Part shown: positions 8,796-16,100 of the stretch, one piece after another | Layout of the letters: every line of letters begins with the position of its first letter | How positions within the stretch are numbered: position 1 is the stretch's first letter | Source of the DNA: Verrucomicrobiaceae bacterium | GTDB lineage: Bacteria; Verrucomicrobiota; Verrucomicrobiia; Verrucomicrobiales; Akkermansiaceae | Direction: 5' to 3' | DNA: 16,444 nt | Assembly (NCBI GenBank): GCA_027483005.1 | Contig: JAIXVN010000066.1 | Span: forward strand, 1-16,444 | The notes under the pieces: generated by a model | Told to the model about the DNA's origin: nothing | Seen by the model: the letters and a program-made list of their open reading frames with translations, nothing else | Databases searched by the model: none | Position numbers and translations under genes: made by a program

Positions 8796-9314
8796 CTAAC
8801 GGTTTCTCCGTCGGTCTCTTCGGATGATCGTTTCACCTGAGTTTTTCCCGGACGCTCTCCCAACCCTTTTCATCAAGTAAAGCCCCATCGAGCTCCACCC
8901 GAGGGAAAAAACCAGACCACCTGCGAAGGGCCAGACCACGAACTCCCGGTCCAGGAATGCCCGCTGCGGATGGTCCGGATCGACCCACACCAGGATGGGT
9001 CGGTTGTGGTCCAGGTCCCATTTGAGGGATTGGTAAAAGGAGCCGGTCCGCTTGAAGAGAGCCAGACGATCGGACTGATGAGGCATTCCGCCAAACTCAT
9101 ACCGATAGAGGACATTCGTGTAGCGCCGGCGCGAGTTGGTTGACTCCGGTTCCACCGAGAGGAGCCTTCCCTCGACCTGCACGGCATTGGACATGAGACA
9201 GGCTTCCCAAACCGATTTGCCAACCAATCCCAGCAGCAAGGTCAAACCCACCGCCAGAATCGCCAAGGCGACCGACCACGCCAGAACCATCGACCCGTCC
9301 CATGTCTTTTGCAC
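8796..9314 (-). CDS. DUF3592-type two-segment membrane protein
   Basis: This 172-residue protein has the layout of DUF3592 proteins, whose function is unknown. TM1 is at about 10-33 (VLAWSVALAILAVGLTLLLG) and TM2 at about 127-148. The loop between them reads as a small beta domain: VQVEGRLLSVE, then VLYRYEFGGMPHQSDR, then RPILVWVDPDHPQRAFLDRE. The last segment matches the family habit of a V-x-V-x-P-x-x-P-x-x-A-x-L-D-R stretch before the second membrane helix. The tail is strongly basic (RRDRRRNR). The longest reading starts at GTG 9314, with AGTAGG six bases upstream as a plausible ribosome site. ATG 9290 is an alternative that removes eight residues without touching TM1. It starts 17 bases after the hydrolase stop, so the two are probably co-transcribed. 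Confidence 0.75.
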   Translation of the reverse strand: MQKTWDGSMVLAWSVALAILAVGLTLLLGLVGKSVWEACLMSNAVQVEGRLLSVEPESTNSRRRYTNVLYRYEFGGMPHQSDRLALFKRTGSFYQSLKWDLDHNRPILVWVDPDHPQRAFLDREFVVWPFAGGLVFSLGWSSMGLYLMKRVGRASGKNSGETIIRRDRRRNR

Positions 9315-9331
9315 AGCCGACCTACTGGAAA

Positions 9332-10192
9332 TCAGCCTTGCGCCTCATCCTCGATCGGTGGCTGGGCGAGAATCCCTCTTTCCACCAGGAAGCGATCCGC
9401 CGCGCCGACGGTGAGTTCAAAGTGCAGATGACTGACATTGAAGTTGAAGAAACTGTGGTCAGCCTTGTCGTAATCGACCAGCTCACAGGCATTGCCACGC
9501 CAGCGGAGTCGGCGGGCGAACTTCTGCGCCTCGGAAAGGGGAGTCACGCGGTCATTCTTGCCGTGAAAGAGGATCATCGGTGGCAGCTTGCGACGCACCT
9601 GGCTTGAAGGGCTGAGCTTTTTCGCCGTCTTGCCATCTGGAAACTTCGAAGCTCCCTGACCCTTCGGAGTGGTGTTCAGCAAGGCGCTGAACAGCAACAC
9701 CGCTTGTGCCCGGCACTCGACTCCGTCATCGGACGGCATCTCCTTGTCCTTCGGCATCGAGGTGAGCAAGGCCAACCAGGCACCGCCACCGGCTCCGCCG
9801 ACGGCGATCTTCTTCGGGTCGATCCCCAGCATCTGCGCGTTGCGACGAATCCAGCGGATCAACTCACGGGCATCCTCCAGCGCTTCCACCGGTCCGGTGC
9901 CGTTCTTCGAGGAAATGCGGGTTTCCGCTGCGATGGCCACGGCTCCGCGACTGGCGAAGTGCAGGCAGTGCGGCACGAACTGTGTCGGCATCGCGCTGTC
10001 CCAGAATCCATCATGGAAAAACACCACCACAGGGCGGTCGGTTCCCGCAGCCGATCCGTCTGGCGGGAAGTAAAGATGGGCCTGAACCTCGCCCTGCGGA
10101 GTGATCCGATAAACGTGAACCTGCCCGTCTTTGAGGATCTCCTTGTCCCTCGCCTCGCCGATCGGCGCCACTTTTTGCAGAATGCTACTCAT
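9332..10192 (-). CDS. Alpha/beta-hydrolase-fold protein lacking the nucleophile serine
   Basis: This 286-residue protein has the fold of HSL-type esterases and carboxylesterases. The start at ATG 10192 has a good ribosome site, GGGGGAG seven bases upstream. The longer reading from 10336 would add 48 basic residues and run into the divergent gene. The oxyanion region is VVVFFHDGFW (about 55-64, in place of the usual HGGG). The acid is Asp213 in FHGKNDRVTPLSEAQKFA, and the base is His246 in DKADHSFFNF. At the nucleophile elbow the expected GDSAGG-type sequence reads IAVGGAGGGAWLAL (about 129-142); aligned to HSL enzymes, Ser becomes Gly135 and the preceding Asp becomes Ala134. I checked this on the nucleotides. 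Asp and His are kept while Ser is lost, which suggests a non-catalytic or altered protein rather than decay; the frame is fully open. No signal peptide is seen, so it is probably cytoplasmic. It is the first gene of a pair with the DUF3592 gene. Confidence 0.85.
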   Translation of the reverse strand: MSSILQKVAPIGEARDKEILKDGQVHVYRITPQGEVQAHLYFPPDGSAAGTDRPVVVFFHDGFWDSAMPTQFVPHCLHFASRGAVAIAAETRISSKNGTGPVEALEDARELIRWIRRNAQMLGIDPKKIAVGGAGGGAWLALLTSMPKDKEMPSDDGVECRAQAVLLFSALLNTTPKGQGASKFPDGKTAKKLSPSSQVRRKLPPMILFHGKNDRVTPLSEAQKFARRLRWRGNACELVDYDKADHSFFNFNVSHLHFELTVGAADRFLVERGILAQPPIEDEAQG

Positions 10193-10199
10193 GCGGAAT

Positions 10200-10206
10200 C
10201 TCCCCC
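10200..10206 (-). promoter_or_regulatory. Shine-Dalgarno sequence of the hydrolase gene
   Basis: On the minus strand GGGGGAG lies seven bases upstream of ATG 10192. It is the strongest ribosome-binding site in the window and decides the hydrolase start against the upstream ATG at 10336. The 76-base divergent gap 10193-10268 must also hold the promoters of both this gene and the plus-strand gene at 10269; I could not pick out convincing -10/-35 elements. Confidence 0.6.
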
Positions 10207-10268
10207 GAGAGAATCGGCGGTGGGATTCCTTGTTGTCGTGGGGCCTACTTTGTCCAATCGTTTTGTTC

Positions 10269-11153
10269 ATGAAGCGCCTGATTTCCTGCCTTTTCGTGAT
10301 TGCCTTCTCGGTCTGTTCCGTGGTGGGGCAGGACACCTTGCGCCCCTCGCTTGAGAAAACCTACGCGATCTGGCGCGACGCGATGCTCAAGAAGGACGTT
10401 CGCTCGTGGCAGGTGGCCACCGCCCGCTATCGACAGGTGGAGATTCAGAACCGCTTGGGAGCTGAGAAGCGCGCCTTTCCCGCAGGGATTTTCGAACTGC
10501 CCGCTCCGCCGCCTTCCCTCCAGGGGCTGAAGTTCCTCGAAGCGAAAGAGAAGGGGGCCACCGCCAAGGCCTCCTACTTCGGCAAGATCGACTTCGGGGT
10601 TGATGGCGCTCCGACCGACAACCTGATCGTGCTTTCCTTCATCCTGGAAGGTGCGGCGTGGCGATACGATCGCGCGGATTTCGTCAATCTTGCCATCCTG
10701 CCGGAAGTCCGCAAGGAACTGGCTGCCGGGAACCTGCACTACCTCGAGGAAACCCCGGAGGCCCGTCCGTCCGGCATCGTTCCTCCCGTGGCGGTGGTCG
10801 CGCCGGTCGCGAAGTACATCGCCAAGGTCTATGTCTTCTGCCCGGGTCGCGAGGTTCAGGTCCAGGTCAACAAGATCAGCATCCACAGGTTCGCCAACGC
10901 CAAGGAGGCCGAGGTCGTGATTGGTGGTGCGGTCGATGGACCCAACGAGGTGCAGTTCGCGGTGAAGAAGCTCGAAGGGGGAACCGGCAAGGAGGCCATG
11001 ACGATCAGGGTTTACCTGATGTCTGAGGTGCAGGGAGTGCAGCCGCTGAAGGCCTTCGAGTATCAAGTCCAGCCAGATGGCGTGCTTCAACCCACCGGCA
11101 CCAAGTTCTTCAATCTCGATGCGGCGATGGTGGCGAAGCTCAAGGGGAAGTGA
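10269..11153 (+). CDS. Exported protein of unknown function, 294 residues
   Basis: I do not recognise this family. ATG 10269 begins a clear signal peptide, MKRLISCLFVIAFSVCSVVG, with likely cleavage before or after Gln21, so the product is periplasmic or secreted. The mature N-terminal part (about 22-160) is helical then mixed: LEKTYAIWRDAMLKKDVRSW, FPAGIFELP, ASYFGKIDFGVDG, LSFILEGAAWRYDRADFVN. Its pattern of a helix with W and acidic residues followed by strands resembles small NTF2-like domains, but this is only a guess. A Pro/Val linker (about 169-181, VPPVAVVAPVA) leads to a beta-rich C-terminal domain (about 182-292: KVYVFCPGREVQVQVNK, GPNEVQFAVKKLEGG, AMTIRVYLMSEVQG). The longer reading from 10131 overlaps the divergent hydrolase gene and was rejected. 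No Shine-Dalgarno sequence precedes the ATG. It diverges from the hydrolase, and the next gene starts 99 bases downstream. Confidence 0.85.
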   Translation: MKRLISCLFVIAFSVCSVVGQDTLRPSLEKTYAIWRDAMLKKDVRSWQVATARYRQVEIQNRLGAEKRAFPAGIFELPAPPPSLQGLKFLEAKEKGATAKASYFGKIDFGVDGAPTDNLIVLSFILEGAAWRYDRADFVNLAILPEVRKELAAGNLHYLEETPEARPSGIVPPVAVVAPVAKYIAKVYVFCPGREVQVQVNKISIHRFANAKEAEVVIGGAVDGPNEVQFAVKKLEGGTGKEAMTIRVYLMSEVQGVQPLKAFEYQVQPDGVLQPTGTKFFNLDAAMVAKLKGK

Positions 11154-11252
11154 AGGCTGCGCCACCGAGAAGTGCAAGAAATGCGCAAAAGCGCTCCAAT
11201 TCCCTGATTCGCCAATTCTCCCGGCGGACCCGAGCCCGCTAATTTGCTGGGG

Positions 11253-11876
11253 ATGCCAATCAACAGCTTATTACTTGCCACAAGTCGCGGAAGCTCACGG
11301 GTTTCAAGGTTCTTTCGGACCCGATGGATTGTCGCGAACTCGATCGCCTTCCTGGGTGCCTGCCTTTGCCAACAAAGCGTCACCGCGCAGACACCACCCA
11401 AGTCCCAGCAGACGGCCGCAGCAGCCAAGGCCATTCAGGCGCTCAAGGCCCAAGTGGCAGCGATCTGCAAGAGTTTCCCAAAGGCATCCCAGAGCAATGA
11501 GAAGGTCAGCGCCGTCCTCGCGGCGGTCGCTGAGTTCCTGAAAACCAATCCGCCTGAGATGGCGGCGGAAGCGACGCAAGCGGTCATCACCGCCATGGGG
11601 GCCACCAAGGCCGAGGTGGGGGCGCTGGTCAAAGGAATTGCCCAGATCGCTCCAGGGCAGATTCAAGCCATCGCCAACGGGGCCTTGGTCGTGGCCGCAG
11701 ATGCCGTCGCCGAGATCCAGGCTGCAGCACCCGGTGTTGAGGTTGGGCCAGGAAATCCACTAGGATCGCCGGCTGGCGGTGGCGCTGGTGGTGCTGGTGG
11801 CGCTGGTGGAACCGGCGGATTCACACCTCCAGTCAACGTACCAAAGGCGACGGACACTGAGTTCAAGGGCACTTGA
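11253..11876 (+). CDS. Exported Ala-rich protein with internal helical duplication and Gly-rich tail
   Basis: I do not recognise this 207-residue protein. An Arg-rich N-region (RGSSRVSRFFRTR) precedes a hydrophobic stretch (WIVANSIAFLGACL) and a likely cleavage near SVTA/Q at about residue 45. This is a long but ordinary signal peptide. Residues about 48-160 are almost all helix-forming and very Ala-rich. Two consecutive segments look like copies of one helical hairpin: VSAVLAAVAEFLKTNPPEM onward (about 85-117) and VGALVKGIAQIAPGQIQAI onward (about 122-152). The tail runs SPAGGGAGGAGGAGGTGGF (about 172-190), then TPPVNVPKATDTEFKGT. ATG 11253 is chosen over TTG 11244; GGGG directly abuts the ATG, so there is no properly spaced ribosome site. 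A strong terminator follows 42 bases after the stop. Roles such as a structural or matrix protein are speculation. Confidence 0.75.
   Translation: MPINSLLLATSRGSSRVSRFFRTRWIVANSIAFLGACLCQQSVTAQTPPKSQQTAAAAKAIQALKAQVAAICKSFPKASQSNEKVSAVLAAVAEFLKTNPPEMAAEATQAVITAMGATKAEVGALVKGIAQIAPGQIQAIANGALVVAADAVAEIQAAAPGVEVGPGNPLGSPAGGGAGGAGGAGGTGGFTPPVNVPKATDTEFKGT
11784..11810 (+). repeat. Three tandem 9-bp units encoding the Gly-rich tail
   Basis: GCTGGTGGT, GCTGGTGGC and GCTGGTGGA follow one another at 11784, 11793 and 11802, each coding Ala-Gly-Gly. Only the third base of the last codon differs. The copies are preceded by further GGC/GGT codons from 11775. The number of units is likely to vary between strains by slippage without breaking the frame. 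Confidence 0.85.
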
Positions 11877-11918
11877 GGTCCAATTCTTGATCCTCGCGTC
11901 AATCCTTCATCACGTTTC

Positions 11919-11963
11919 AAAAAACCATCTCTTCGCTGCACGGCAGCGGGAGATGGTTTTTTT
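11919..11963 (+). terminator. Intrinsic terminator, possibly bidirectional, after the Ala/Gly-rich gene
   Basis: AAAAAACCATCTC (11919-11931) pairs with GAGATGGTTTTTT (11950-11962), giving a 13-bp outer stem. Inside it CGCTGC (11934-11939) pairs with GCAGCG (11943-11948) over a 3-base loop, separated by a small 2+1 internal loop. A run of seven T (11957-11963) follows the GC part on the plus strand and six A precede it, so it could also work on the minus strand. It begins 42 bases after the stop at 11876. Confidence 0.93.
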
Positions 11964-12532
11964 GTTTTCCTGATCAGTCGATGAGTGGTTTGGAAGCTCG
12001 GGAGTCGATGTCCGCCCCCTTTCGAAAGGGCTCTGCTACGAATGGCCATCCAACCCGCCTTGTGATCACTGCGTCGGGAATGGGTTTACCACCCGCTAAG
12101 GCATGAACCCAGCAGGAGACATCCTGATCATCAGGCTCTCCCACGGGAAGTCTGCTTTGGCGGGTCGAGCGGCTTTGACGGATCCAGCACGCGGCGCCGT
12201 CTGGTGGATGGAAACGGCATCATCTGCGTGCTGGGATTGGGCCTTGGATCCGGATGAAAGTGTCCGCTGGAACCGGTTGGACAGCCAAGGCAGGGGCGCG
12301 GCCCAGCATTTCGGGTTTTCGCCTGATCAGGCCCTTCTTGTTTATTGCCGCAGCATCACGGGGAATTTGAATGGATAGGCAAGGGTGGACCTGACAGGCC
12401 GAACGGCGTGGACATTGGAAGGGATTGCCAGCCCTGTCCCTTTGCCATGCCAGCGGGAGAACCGCCAAGCTGAAAGAGGGGGGTGGCAGCGTTAAGTGCG
12501 GCTGGTTGACAACGAGCCAATAGCGCTGATTG
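11964..12532. other. Long stretch with no convincing gene
   Basis: About 570 bases lie between the terminator and the next supported gene. A plus-strand frame of 91 codons (12103-12378) has no ribosome site, no recognisable family, unusual Trp/Cys content and mixed third-base use; an opposite frame of 110 codons overlaps it. I treat neither as a gene. The stretch contains a perfect 14-base palindrome, CCCTTTCGAAAGGG (12017-12030), and a 6-bp inverted repeat, AAGGGA (12419-12424) with TCCCTT (12437-12442). No tRNA-like cloverleaf was found. It may hold gene remnants, an unseen small RNA or simply spacer. Confidence 0.5.
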
Positions 12533-12538
12533 CTATTG
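12518..12538 (-). other. 7-bp hairpin overlapping the stop codon of the small membrane gene
   Basis: CAATAGC (12518-12524) and GCTATTG (12532-12538) are perfect inverted arms around a 7-base loop. The TAG stop of the minus-strand gene (12533-12535) lies inside one arm. There is no T-run after it on the minus strand, so it is not a standard intrinsic terminator; it could stabilise the 3' end or be chance. Confidence 0.4.
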
Positions 12539-12853
12539 TTCGGAAGCGTCATCGTTGCGCCAACGGACAGATAAGAAACAACCGGAACACACTAGCAGCG
12601 GGAATATCCCGCTCAATACGGTGACAACTGGGACTGGCAAGCGGGAAGTGAAGTATCCGTAGCCGTACCGAATCACCGTTCTGTGGTCAAAAAATCCTTT
12701 TGGATAGCCGATCAAGCCGAACTGTTTGCCGCCGACTCTGAATGTCCAGTCGTGGGAAATTGGAATGGTCGTTGATGCCGAAGCTCCCGGGCCCGAGCCA
12801 ATCAGCCCAAGCAGCACGAGAGCGAAAGCCCGAGATTTTGCACTCATCCACAT
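12533..12853 (-). CDS. Small predicted membrane/exported protein, unrecognised
   Basis: This 106-residue reading begins MWMSAKSRAFALVLLGLIG, a plausible signal peptide ending near GASA/STT. ATG 12847 (third residue) is an equally good start. The middle, TIPISHDWTFRVGGKQFGLI and IRYGYGYFTSRLP, is aromatic and strand-like. The end holds a membrane segment (about 73-95, VPVVTVLSGIFPLLVCSGCF) followed by basic residues (VRWRNDD). Signal peptide, short exposed domain, C-terminal membrane anchor and basic stop-transfer make a sensible order, which is why I accept it over the overlapping frames. No ribosome site is visible and I cannot name a family; some planctomycete/verrucomicrobial small proteins share the layout of a hydrophobic helix then Arg-rich tail. 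It lies 264 bases downstream of the SNF2 gene on the same strand, with the hairpin cluster between them. Confidence 0.5.
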   Translation of the reverse strand: MWMSAKSRAFALVLLGLIGSGPGASASTTIPISHDWTFRVGGKQFGLIGYPKGFFDHRTVIRYGYGYFTSRLPVPVVTVLSGIFPLLVCSGCFLSVRWRNDDASEQ

Positions 12854-12890
12854 GGGCCAAATGTGTGGCGACGCGACGGGTGCAAGGCAA

Positions 12891-13041
12891 GGAGCATCAC
12901 TGCTCCAGTCCGTTTCGGGAGCTTCTAGCTCCCAGCCGGAAGAAGGAAGACTCGGAGCGAGACGCTCCCAAGACGGTCTGGAGCAGGAGGTTCCAGCTAC
13001 GGTTCGGCGGCCAGACGCAGAAGGTTGGGGAGCTTACCCCA
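12891..13041. repeat. Cluster of five short GGAGC hairpins
   Basis: Five inverted repeats follow one another. (1) GGAGCA-TCAC-TGCTCC, 12891-12906. (2) GGGAGCT-TCT-AGCTCCC, 12917-12933. (3) GGAGCG-AGA-CGCTCC, 12954-12968. (4) CTGGAGC-AGGAG-GTTCCAG, 12978-12996, with one G-T pair. (5) TGGGG-AGCTTA-CCCCA, 13026-13041. The core GGAGC starts at 12891, 12918, 12954, 12980 and 13029. The pair closing the loop is A-T, T-A and G-C in the first three, so the stems differ in sequence but stay complementary. This is the pattern expected if the folded RNA or cruciform matters. Linkers are 10, 20, 9 and 29 bases and rich in GAAG/AGACGG. It lies between the SNF2 gene and the small membrane gene. It may be a family of dispersed intergenic elements, which only a genome search can show. 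Confidence 0.75.
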
Positions 13042-13068
13042 TGGGAAATCTAGACGATTCCACCCCGT

Positions 13069-13092
13069 ATTACATACATTGTAACAAGTAAT
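13069..13092. other. AT-rich imperfect dyad between the hairpin cluster and the SNF2 stop
   Basis: ATTAC (13069-13073) and GTAAT (13088-13092) flank a centre containing TACATTGTA (13075-13083), itself an odd palindrome. The surrounding bases, about 13042-13095, are markedly AT-rich against the GC-rich background. It could be a protein-binding site, an old insertion edge or chance. Confidence 0.3.
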
Positions 13093-13115
13093 GTTCAGGG
13101 ACCGACCAGAATGAT

Positions 13116-13131
13116 CCTCAGGACCTCAGGA
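13116..13131. repeat. Perfect tandem duplication of an octamer over the SNF2 stop codon
   Basis: CCTCAGGA occurs twice in a row (13116-13123 and 13124-13131), covering the last codons and the TGA stop (13118-13120) of the SNF2 gene. With one copy removed, the minus-strand reading would continue LLRIILVGP before the next stop instead of ending LLRS. Confidence 0.8.
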
Positions 13132-16100
13132 GATCGAAAAGCTCGGTTTCCGACCAGCCGACATCGCCTTGGCCGGATTCGTCGAAGGTGGCGTTGGCAA
13201 GCTCGCGCTTGTTGGCCTGGAGCTGGACGACCTTTTCCTCGACCGTCCCACGGGTCAGCAAGCGGTAAACGGTCACGGGTCGGTTCTGGCCGATCCGGTG
13301 CGCCCGGTCCGTGGCCTGGGCCTCGGCGGCTGGATTCCACCACGGATCAAAGTGCACTACGGTGTCGGCCGCCGTCAGGTTCAGGCCGTAGCCGCCGGCC
13401 TTCAGGCTGATCAGGAACACCGGCGGTCCGGTCGGTTTCTGGAACTCATCGACCAGTTGCTGGCGGTTCCGTGTCGAGCCATCAAGTAAGAAACTGTCGA
13501 TCTGGCTACCGGAAAGCCTTTTCCGGATTTCCAGTAATTGGGCTTGGAACTGACTGAAAACCAGCATTCTGTGACCACCCATTGCCGCTTCATCGATGCG
13601 CTCCAACAAACGTTCGAGCTTGGCGGATCTTCGCTCGATCGCCAGAGCACTCAAACGATCGTTTTTCAGCAAGGCCAGGTCGCAGCAAACCTGCCGGAGT
13701 CTCAGTAGCGTGGTCAGCATCTGGATCCGTGCGGCGCCGCTGCCAGCGCTTTTCCGGATCTCGTCGATCCGCTTGCCGCCCTCACCGAGGATGTCGCGGT
13801 AGACCTGCCGCTGATCGGCCGAGAGCTCGCAGTAGTCGTCGATGATCAGCTTCGACGGCAGATCGCTGGCGACCTCCTCCTTGGTGCGGCGTAGGATGAA
13901 TGGCGAGGTTTTTAGTCTCAGTCGCTCCAGCGTGGACTTCGGCCTGGGGATTTCCTGCAGCGGCGCCTCGTAACGGTCCTTGAAATCCGCCAAGGTCCCG
14001 AGCCAGCCGGGCTGGATGAATCGGAAGATCGACCAGAGATCCCGGACACCGTTCTCCACCGGGGTTCCGCTGAGGGCAATCCGGCGTTTGGAACGAAGCT
14101 TTGAGATCGCCTTGGCGTGGTCGGTGTCTGGGTTTCGCATCAGGCTGGCCTCATCCACAGCCACCAGGCGGTACTCCCTTCCGAGGTGCCAGGCTAGATC
14201 CCGAGCCAGAGTTCCAAAACTTGTGACAACTACATCCTGGTCCGTGATTCGGTTGCGCTCGGCATCACGCTGGGCTCCGTGAAGAATCCGGACTGTCCGG
14301 CCCGGCGCGAACCGCTGGAACTCCGCCCGCCAGTTTCCCAGGAGTGAAGTCGGGGTCACAATCAGGACTGGACCGTGAGCGCTGTCCCCGGAACTCAGCT
14401 CAAACACACGCTCGATTGCAGCGATCGTTTGAAGAGTTTTCCCCAGGCCCATGTCATCGGCCAGAAGGGCTCCGCCAAAGCGCTCGAGGCGATCCGACAA
14501 CCACGAAATCCCGTCGCGCTGGTAGGGTCGGAGCAGATCGGCGGTTCCGGCTGCCAAAGTGGTCGAGAGAGGATCTGAATATTCTGGCAAACCATTACTA
14601 GTCTTTGCTTTAGGCGATTTGTTACGAAATTCCGTTACAATCTCTCCAATGGCCTTGGGACCGATGAAATGGCCGTCTTCTTGACGAATCTCCAGCTCCG
14701 ATAGCAGCGGATCGAGCAGCTCGGTGGCCTCCTGGTCGAGCACCAAGGTTCGACCGCCCGGAGTGGTTTTGGAGGACCTTCCAGACCGCAACCACTGGAG
14801 AACTTCGGCTCGCGACACCTCGATCCCAGCATCCGTTTGAAATGAATAATCGAAGGCCAGCCAATCCTGTCCGGAGCCCAAAACCTCGAATTTCGGCCGT
14901 ACGGCCTGGATGGAGCCAGCGGTTTTCTGAACCCGCGGGCTTTCCTCGATCGTCCAGCGGCTGCGGAGTTCGGGGAGTCGGTGGGCGCAGAAGCTGAGGA
15001 TGGCGGATTCGCTTTGGAGAAGATAGATCCCGGTGCGGGTGTCCTTGGGGATGAATCCGGCGGCGCTGAGGGTGGCAAGGGCCTCCATTTCCAGAACGGT
15101 ATCGCGCACTTGCCAGGAGCCGTCGGTCCCGGGACGCGGGAAATGGGGGTCATCGAAGTCCCCTGGGACCAGAGGCGGTAGGTCGAAGTAGCGCACGCTG
15201 AGCCGGGCCTGGAGTTGCTGGAGGTTGCCGTCGAGGGAGAGTTCGAATCTCGGGACCGCTGGGGTCAGTCGGAGCGTGCCCAGCCAGGAGTCGTCCGGAA
15301 GGGCGATCCAGTCCTCCCAAACCGGGGCGCGGCGGAGCAGAAGCTTGAGCGGAACCCTAGCGGGCCTACCGGACAGCCAGTCATGGAAGCATGGGGCGAG
15401 ATCTGTCGGCGGAGCCCCGGCCCCGAGCAGGGATATTGCTGAATCGCTGAGGGCGGCAAATTGCTGATCGATTGAAATGATCGTTTCGATTGCTTTCAGG
15501 AGAGCGAACTCCCCTTCCCTCACTGGCTGACCGAGCGCGAGCATCCGGCCTTGTGACAGGGTGATGGGCTCCGTGCCGGATAGGAATCTCGGGTGGTCGC
15601 ACAGGGTGACGAGGAAACCCGAAAGCCGGGCGGGATCGAGGGAAAGCGGGATCGGTTTCGCCAAGGAGGTCACGCCTTGAAGGATCAACCAGTCGGCGAG
15701 TCGGACATCGGCGGGCTCCGGGCTGGCCGCAAGGTCGATCGCCACGGTGACGGTCAGTCGGCCCCGCGACAGGCTGTCGCGCCAGTTCGGGGGCAGTTTC
15801 AGGGAGAAAGCTGGGACCGTGTTGGGACGGGCTGGAGTGCTTCGTGGGGACAGGGCCATCTCCGAAGCCGAGCCTGGCGCGGAGACGGTTGATCGCTGGG
15901 TCACGAGCGAGAGGCCGGTCGCGACGGCGTGGGCGCAGATTGCTCCGGTGGTCTGATTTTCCGGACAGCTGCATTTCACCTCGAAATGACCGGGGGCCGG
16001 AACCTTCACGCTGTGCCGGATCAGGCGACTTCCGGCCTTCACCGCGCCGGTCCAGCCCTCGGGCGAGGATTTCGCCTGGGAGATCTGGCCGGACTCGAAA

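Noticed and set aside
10131..10268. Upstream start (10131) for the exported 294-residue protein
   Set aside because: It overlaps the hydrolase coding region and buries the signal peptide that begins exactly at ATG 10269.
10193..10336. Upstream start (10336) for the hydrolase
   Set aside because: It adds 48 basic non-family residues, overlaps the divergent exported-protein gene, and ATG 10192 has the better ribosome site.
10245..11177. 310-codon minus-strand frame opposite the exported protein
   Set aside because: It is antisense to a gene with a clear signal peptide, and its His/Leu/Gly/Arg-rich translation is typical of a shadow frame.
11183..11194. GCGC-AAAA-GCGC hairpin between the two exported-protein genes
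   Set aside because: Four-base arms are expected by chance in GC-rich DNA and no T-run follows.
12103..12378. 91-codon plus-strand frame in the gene-poor gap
   Set aside because: No ribosome site at proper spacing, no recognisable family, odd Trp/Cys composition and mixed third-base use; an equally long opposite frame overlaps it.
12891..13041. CRISPR array interpretation of the repeated hairpins
   Set aside because: Repeat units are short, unequal in sequence and spacing, and each is self-palindromic; there are no uniform repeats with unique spacers and no cas genes.
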